Shown in pieces: positions 6,240 to 8,666 of a DNA stretch of 8,666 nucleotides. A program made the translations under genes and the position numbers. A model generated the notes under the pieces. It saw only the letters and a program-made list of their open reading frames with translations. It was not told the origin of the DNA and ran no database searches. Numbering within the stretch: position 1 is the stretch's first letter; each line of letters begins with the position of its first letter. The stretch spans positions 1 through 8,666 of the forward strand of contig JASHRB010000722.1 of the NCBI GenBank assembly GCA_030037575.1. Direction: 5' to 3'. The stretch comes from Candidatus Sulfotelmatobacter sp. GTDB lineage: Bacteria; Acidobacteriota; Terriglobia; Terriglobales; Acidobacteriaceae.

Positions 6240-6244
6240 GGGAG
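6240..6244 (+). promoter_or_regulatory. Ribosome binding site that fixes the thiolase start
   Basis: GGGAG lies 8 bases before ATG 6253. The alternative in-frame TTG at 6226 sits at about the predicted transcription start and has no ribosome site, so it is unlikely to be used. Confidence 0.7.
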
Positions 6245-6252
6245 CACCATCC

Positions 6253-7449
6253 ATGGCGGCTTTCGAGGACGTGGTCATCATTTCTGGTTGTCGAACTCCA
6301 GTAGGAAAATTTCAGGGTAGTCTGAGCGATCTCGGCGCTCCCCAGTTGGGCGCAATCGTGGTGCGCGAAGCCGTCCAGCGTGCGGGATTGAATTCCGATC
6401 AGGTCGATGAGTGCATCATGGGCAACGTTCTCCCCGCCGGCCTCGGGCAAAATCCTGCGCGGCAGGCCGCAATCTTCGCAGGATTGTCTCCGGCAACAGG
6501 TGCCATGACAATCAACAAGGTCTGCGGCTCCGGATTGAAAGCCGTCGCACTTGCGGCGCAGGCGGTGCAAACCGGAAACAGTTCCATCGTCGTCGCCGGT
6601 GGCATGGAGTCGATGACCAACGCTCCTTATTTGCTTCCACAAGCTCGCAAAGGATATCGCCTCGGCAACGGTCAGGTGATCGATTCGATGGTTCACGACG
6701 GATTGTGGGATGTCTACCACGACTATCACATGGGCATCACCGGCGAAAACGTTGCGGAAAAATACGGCATCACTCGCGAACAGCAGGATGAGTTCGCCGT
6801 CGACTCGCATCGCAAAGCCGTCGCCGCCATGAAACAGTGCCACTTCAAATCGCAGATCGTGCCCGTCGAACTTCCCGCGAAAAAGAAAGGCGCGGCTCCT
6901 ACGCTCTTCGATCGCGACGAATGCCCTCGCGAAGACACGACCGTCGAAACTCTTCGCGCATTAAAACCTGCGTTCAAAAAAGACGGCACCGTCACCGCCG
7001 GTAACGCTCCCGGAGTGAACGACGGCGCCGCCGCGGTTGTGGTCACCGGGACGAATCGTGCCCGTGAACTGGGCGCTCCACCGATGGTTCGCATCGTTGC
7101 CCAGGCGACAAGCGGCGTCGAACCCCAATGGGTCATGATGGCGCCAGTGGATGCGGTAAAAAAGATCTACGAAAAAACCGGATGGACAAAGGACGATGTC
7201 GATCTCTACGAACTCAACGAGGCGTTCTCCGTGCAGGCGCTCGGAGTCACGCGCGAGCTTGGCCTCGATCTAAACAAAGTGAACGTGAACGGAGGAGCCG
7301 TTGCCATCGGCCATCCCATCGGAGCGAGCGGTGCTCGCGTACTCGTGACCTTAATTTACGAGATGGCTCGTCGCGATGTGAAGCGCGGCATCGCGGCGCT
7401 GTGTCTTGGCGGTGGCAATGCGGTTGCTATGGCGGTGGAGAGACCATAG
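6253..7449 (+). CDS. Acetyl-CoA acetyltransferase (thiolase II family)
   Basis: The enzyme interconverts two acetyl-CoA with acetoacetyl-CoA plus CoA, or cleaves longer 3-ketoacyl-CoA. The 398-residue protein has the normal thiolase length and all active-site elements. These are the nucleophilic cysteine C91 in [11 protein letters not shown], the NEAF motif (322-325), H354 in GHPIGASG and C384 in [21 protein letters not shown] (116-129) is also typical of the family. Short-chain acetyl-CoA acetyltransferases (AtoB, PhaA, ThlA type) match best, but degradative 3-ketoacyl-CoA thiolases are close relatives, and no neighbouring pathway gene settles the substrate. For that reason no symbol is given. 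The start at ATG 6253 follows a strong ribosome site and a perfect -10 box, so it is probably transcribed alone. It converges on the histidine kinase gene, with 24 bases between stop codons. Confidence 0.95.
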   Translation: MAAFEDVVIISGCRTPVGKFQGSLSDLGAPQLGAIVVREAVQRAGLNSDQVDECIMGNVLPAGLGQNPARQAAIFAGLSPATGAMTINKVCGSGLKAVALAAQAVQTGNSSIVVAGGMESMTNAPYLLPQARKGYRLGNGQVIDSMVHDGLWDVYHDYHMGITGENVAEKYGITREQQDEFAVDSHRKAVAAMKQCHFKSQIVPVELPAKKKGAAPTLFDRDECPREDTTVETLRALKPAFKKDGTVTAGNAPGVNDGAAAVVVTGTNRARELGAPPMVRIVAQATSGVEPQWVMMAPVDAVKKIYEKTGWTKDDVDLYELNEAFSVQALGVTRELGLDLNKVNVNGGAVAIGHPIGASGARVLVTLIYEMARRDVKRGIAALCLGGGNAVAMAVERP

Positions 7450-7473
7450 AAAACGCGTGAGATCGGCAGACGG

Positions 7474-8666
7474 TTAGCTTGCGGCGCCGGCCGCCGCTTT
7501 GCGCAGTGTGACGGTAAACACCGCGCCACCGCCCGGTGCATTCGCGGCTTCGATCGTGCCGTTGTGTTCCTTCATCACAGATTTGCAAATACTCAAGCCT
7601 AAGCCGGTTCCACGCCCAGGTCGCTTGGTCGTGTAAAAAGGATCGAAGATGTTCGCCAAAACATCCGCCGGAATGCCGGGGCCATCGTCCTGAAAGCTCG
7701 CCGAAATCGTTTCTCCGCCGTCGCTCAAGCGTATGCGCAAAGTTCCGCGGTCGCGGCCCTCGCGAATCGCCTGCTCCGCATTCAGAATTAAATTGAGAAA
7801 AACCTGCATCAGTTGGTGCGGATCGCCGCTCACATAAGGCAATCCGGGCTCAGCAAGAAAGTCCACCGTAATGCTATTTTTGCGCAGCGAGTAGGAGTGC
7901 AGATTCAGCGTTCGCTCCACAACTTCGCCGAGATTCACTCGAGTTTTTTCCGCCGCCGGCGGACTCGAGAAATACGTCAAGTTGTGCACAATGTCCGCCG
8001 CCCTTCGCGCCTGCTGCTGCAATATGGCGATCTGCTTGCGCGCCGCGTCGGTCGACTGGCCATCCTGCAGCAATTCGCTCACTCCCAGAATGCTGGTCAG
8101 CGGATTGTTAAGTTCGTGGGCAACTCCGCCGATCATCGCGCCCATCGCAGCCAAGCGCTCGCTTTGCACGATCTGCTGTTCGAGCTTCCTTTCTACGGTG
8201 ATGTCGCGCACCGAAAAAATCACTCCGCCCAGCTTCGAGTCGGCGTCGAAAAACTGGCTGGCCGAAGCCCGCATGGTGCGCCAGCTCCCATCCCGATGTC
8301 GGGCGCTGAATTCCGCCGATCCGAAGGCTTTCGCACTCGAAGCCACTTCCCGGTAAAGCACCGCCAGTTCCGAGGAGTGATCTTCGGTGGCAGAAATTTT
8401 CTTTCCCAGCAGATCCGCCGGTTCGTAGCCCAACAGGTCGCGCACACGTGCGCTGACAAATGTGTAACACTCTTCCAAATCGACCACGAGGATAAGGTCG
8501 GGAAAACTGTCCAGCAATCTGCGGCGGAATTCCTCCTGTTGCAGCAACTGCCGTTCGAGTTTCCGCCTCTCCGTTATGTTGACCAAGGTTCCTTGATAGC
8601 GGATCAGTTTGCCCGAAGGGTCCCAAACCGCTCGCGACGATTCCAAAAAGGTGGCTGCGGTTCCGT
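7474..8666 (-). CDS. PAS-PAS sensor histidine kinase, N-terminus beyond the window
   Basis: The gene reads leftwards and its frame is still open at the right edge, so its start is missing. Residues are numbered from the last TTG-like codon at 8646. The end of one PAS domain is visible (RYQGTLVNITERRK, about 16-29). A complete second PAS domain follows, LLDSFPDLILVVD through SVRDITVERK (about 44-154). The HisKA dimerisation helix has the phosphoacceptor H177 in GGVAHELNNPL. The HATPase domain has N289 in LNLILNAEQA, DDGPGIP (320-326), FDPFYTTK (334-341) and GRGTGLGLSI (344-353). All kinase motifs look intact. The core resembles NtrB/AtoS-type kinases. No transmembrane segment is in the visible part; one could lie upstream. 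No response regulator is in the window, so its partner and signal are unknown. Confidence 0.95.
   Translation of the reverse strand, partial: GTAATFLESSRAVWDPSGKLIRYQGTLVNITERRKLERQLLQQEEFRRRLLDSFPDLILVVDLEECYTFVSARVRDLLGYEPADLLGKKISATEDHSSELAVLYREVASSAKAFGSAEFSARHRDGSWRTMRASASQFFDADSKLGGVIFSVRDITVERKLEQQIVQSERLAAMGAMIGGVAHELNNPLTSILGVSELLQDGQSTDAARKQIAILQQQARRAADIVHNLTYFSSPPAAEKTRVNLGEVVERTLNLHSYSLRKNSITVDFLAEPGLPYVSGDPHQLMQVFLNLILNAEQAIREGRDRGTLRIRLSDGGETISASFQDDGPGIPADVLANIFDPFYTTKRPGRGTGLGLSICKSVMKEHNGTIEAANAPGGGAVFTVTLRKAAAGAAS

Larger units (their letters stand above)
5712..6252. other. Intergenic region of 541 bases, partly AT-rich, with a minus-strand mini-unit
   Basis: No long convincing gene lies here. 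The longer open frames crossing it have no recognisable domains or good ribosome sites and look like chance. From left to right it holds a GC-rich palindrome (5722-5737), a hairpin with a T tract on the minus strand (5790-5820), a 13-codon minus-strand frame (5843-5884), its leader and promoter (to 5981), then about 230 bases to 6214 in which I see nothing clear, and finally the thiolase promoter and ribosome site. The part at about 5825-6000 is visibly AT-rich, unlike the GC-rich genes on either side. Confidence 0.7.

Noticed and set aside
6005..6304. Plus-strand open frame of 99 residues before the thiolase
   Set aside because: It has no recognisable domain or ribosome site and runs into the thiolase gene in another frame across its promoter.

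Overview
The window is GC-rich, densely packed bacterial chromosome. The protein sequences and gene styles (a type I DnaJ and GrpE in a heat-shock cluster, an RsmE, a fused helicase-nuclease, a biosynthetic-type thiolase, a multi-PAS kinase) look most like Acidobacteriota. That assignment rests on recall of family sequences only and is moderate at best. No insertion sequence, tRNA, rRNA, CRISPR array or prophage signature is visible.

Left block, 1-5711, all on the + strand. The last codons of an upstream gene (possibly hrcA) are followed by grpE, dnaJ, rsmE (16S rRNA m3U1498 methyltransferase) and a 995-residue UvrD-type helicase. The helicase carries a C-terminal Cas4/AddB-like nuclease domain with the four cysteines of an Fe-S cluster. 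Spacing is tight and rsmE overlaps the helicase by 4 bases (GTGA), so this is probably one operon linking protein folding, ribosome modification and DNA repair. dnaK is not between grpE and dnaJ. The conserved DnaJ N-terminus can only be reached by a non-standard start codon, probably CTG at 713.

Middle block, 5712-6252. This is the only sizeable gap between long genes, and part of it is much more AT-rich than its surroundings. It holds a complete minus-strand mini-transcription unit: a sigma70-like promoter (5981-5953), a leader with two inverted repeats, a Shine-Dalgarno site, a 13-codon lysine-rich reading frame (5884-5843) and a hairpin followed by a T tract (5820-5790). This is the most unusual item in the window. 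A + strand promoter for the next gene lies at its right edge.

Right block, 6253-8666. An acetyl-CoA acetyltransferase (thiolase) has all its catalytic residues and its own promoter and ribosome binding site. It converges on a minus-strand PAS-PAS histidine kinase that runs off the right end. Only 24 bases separate the two stop codons.
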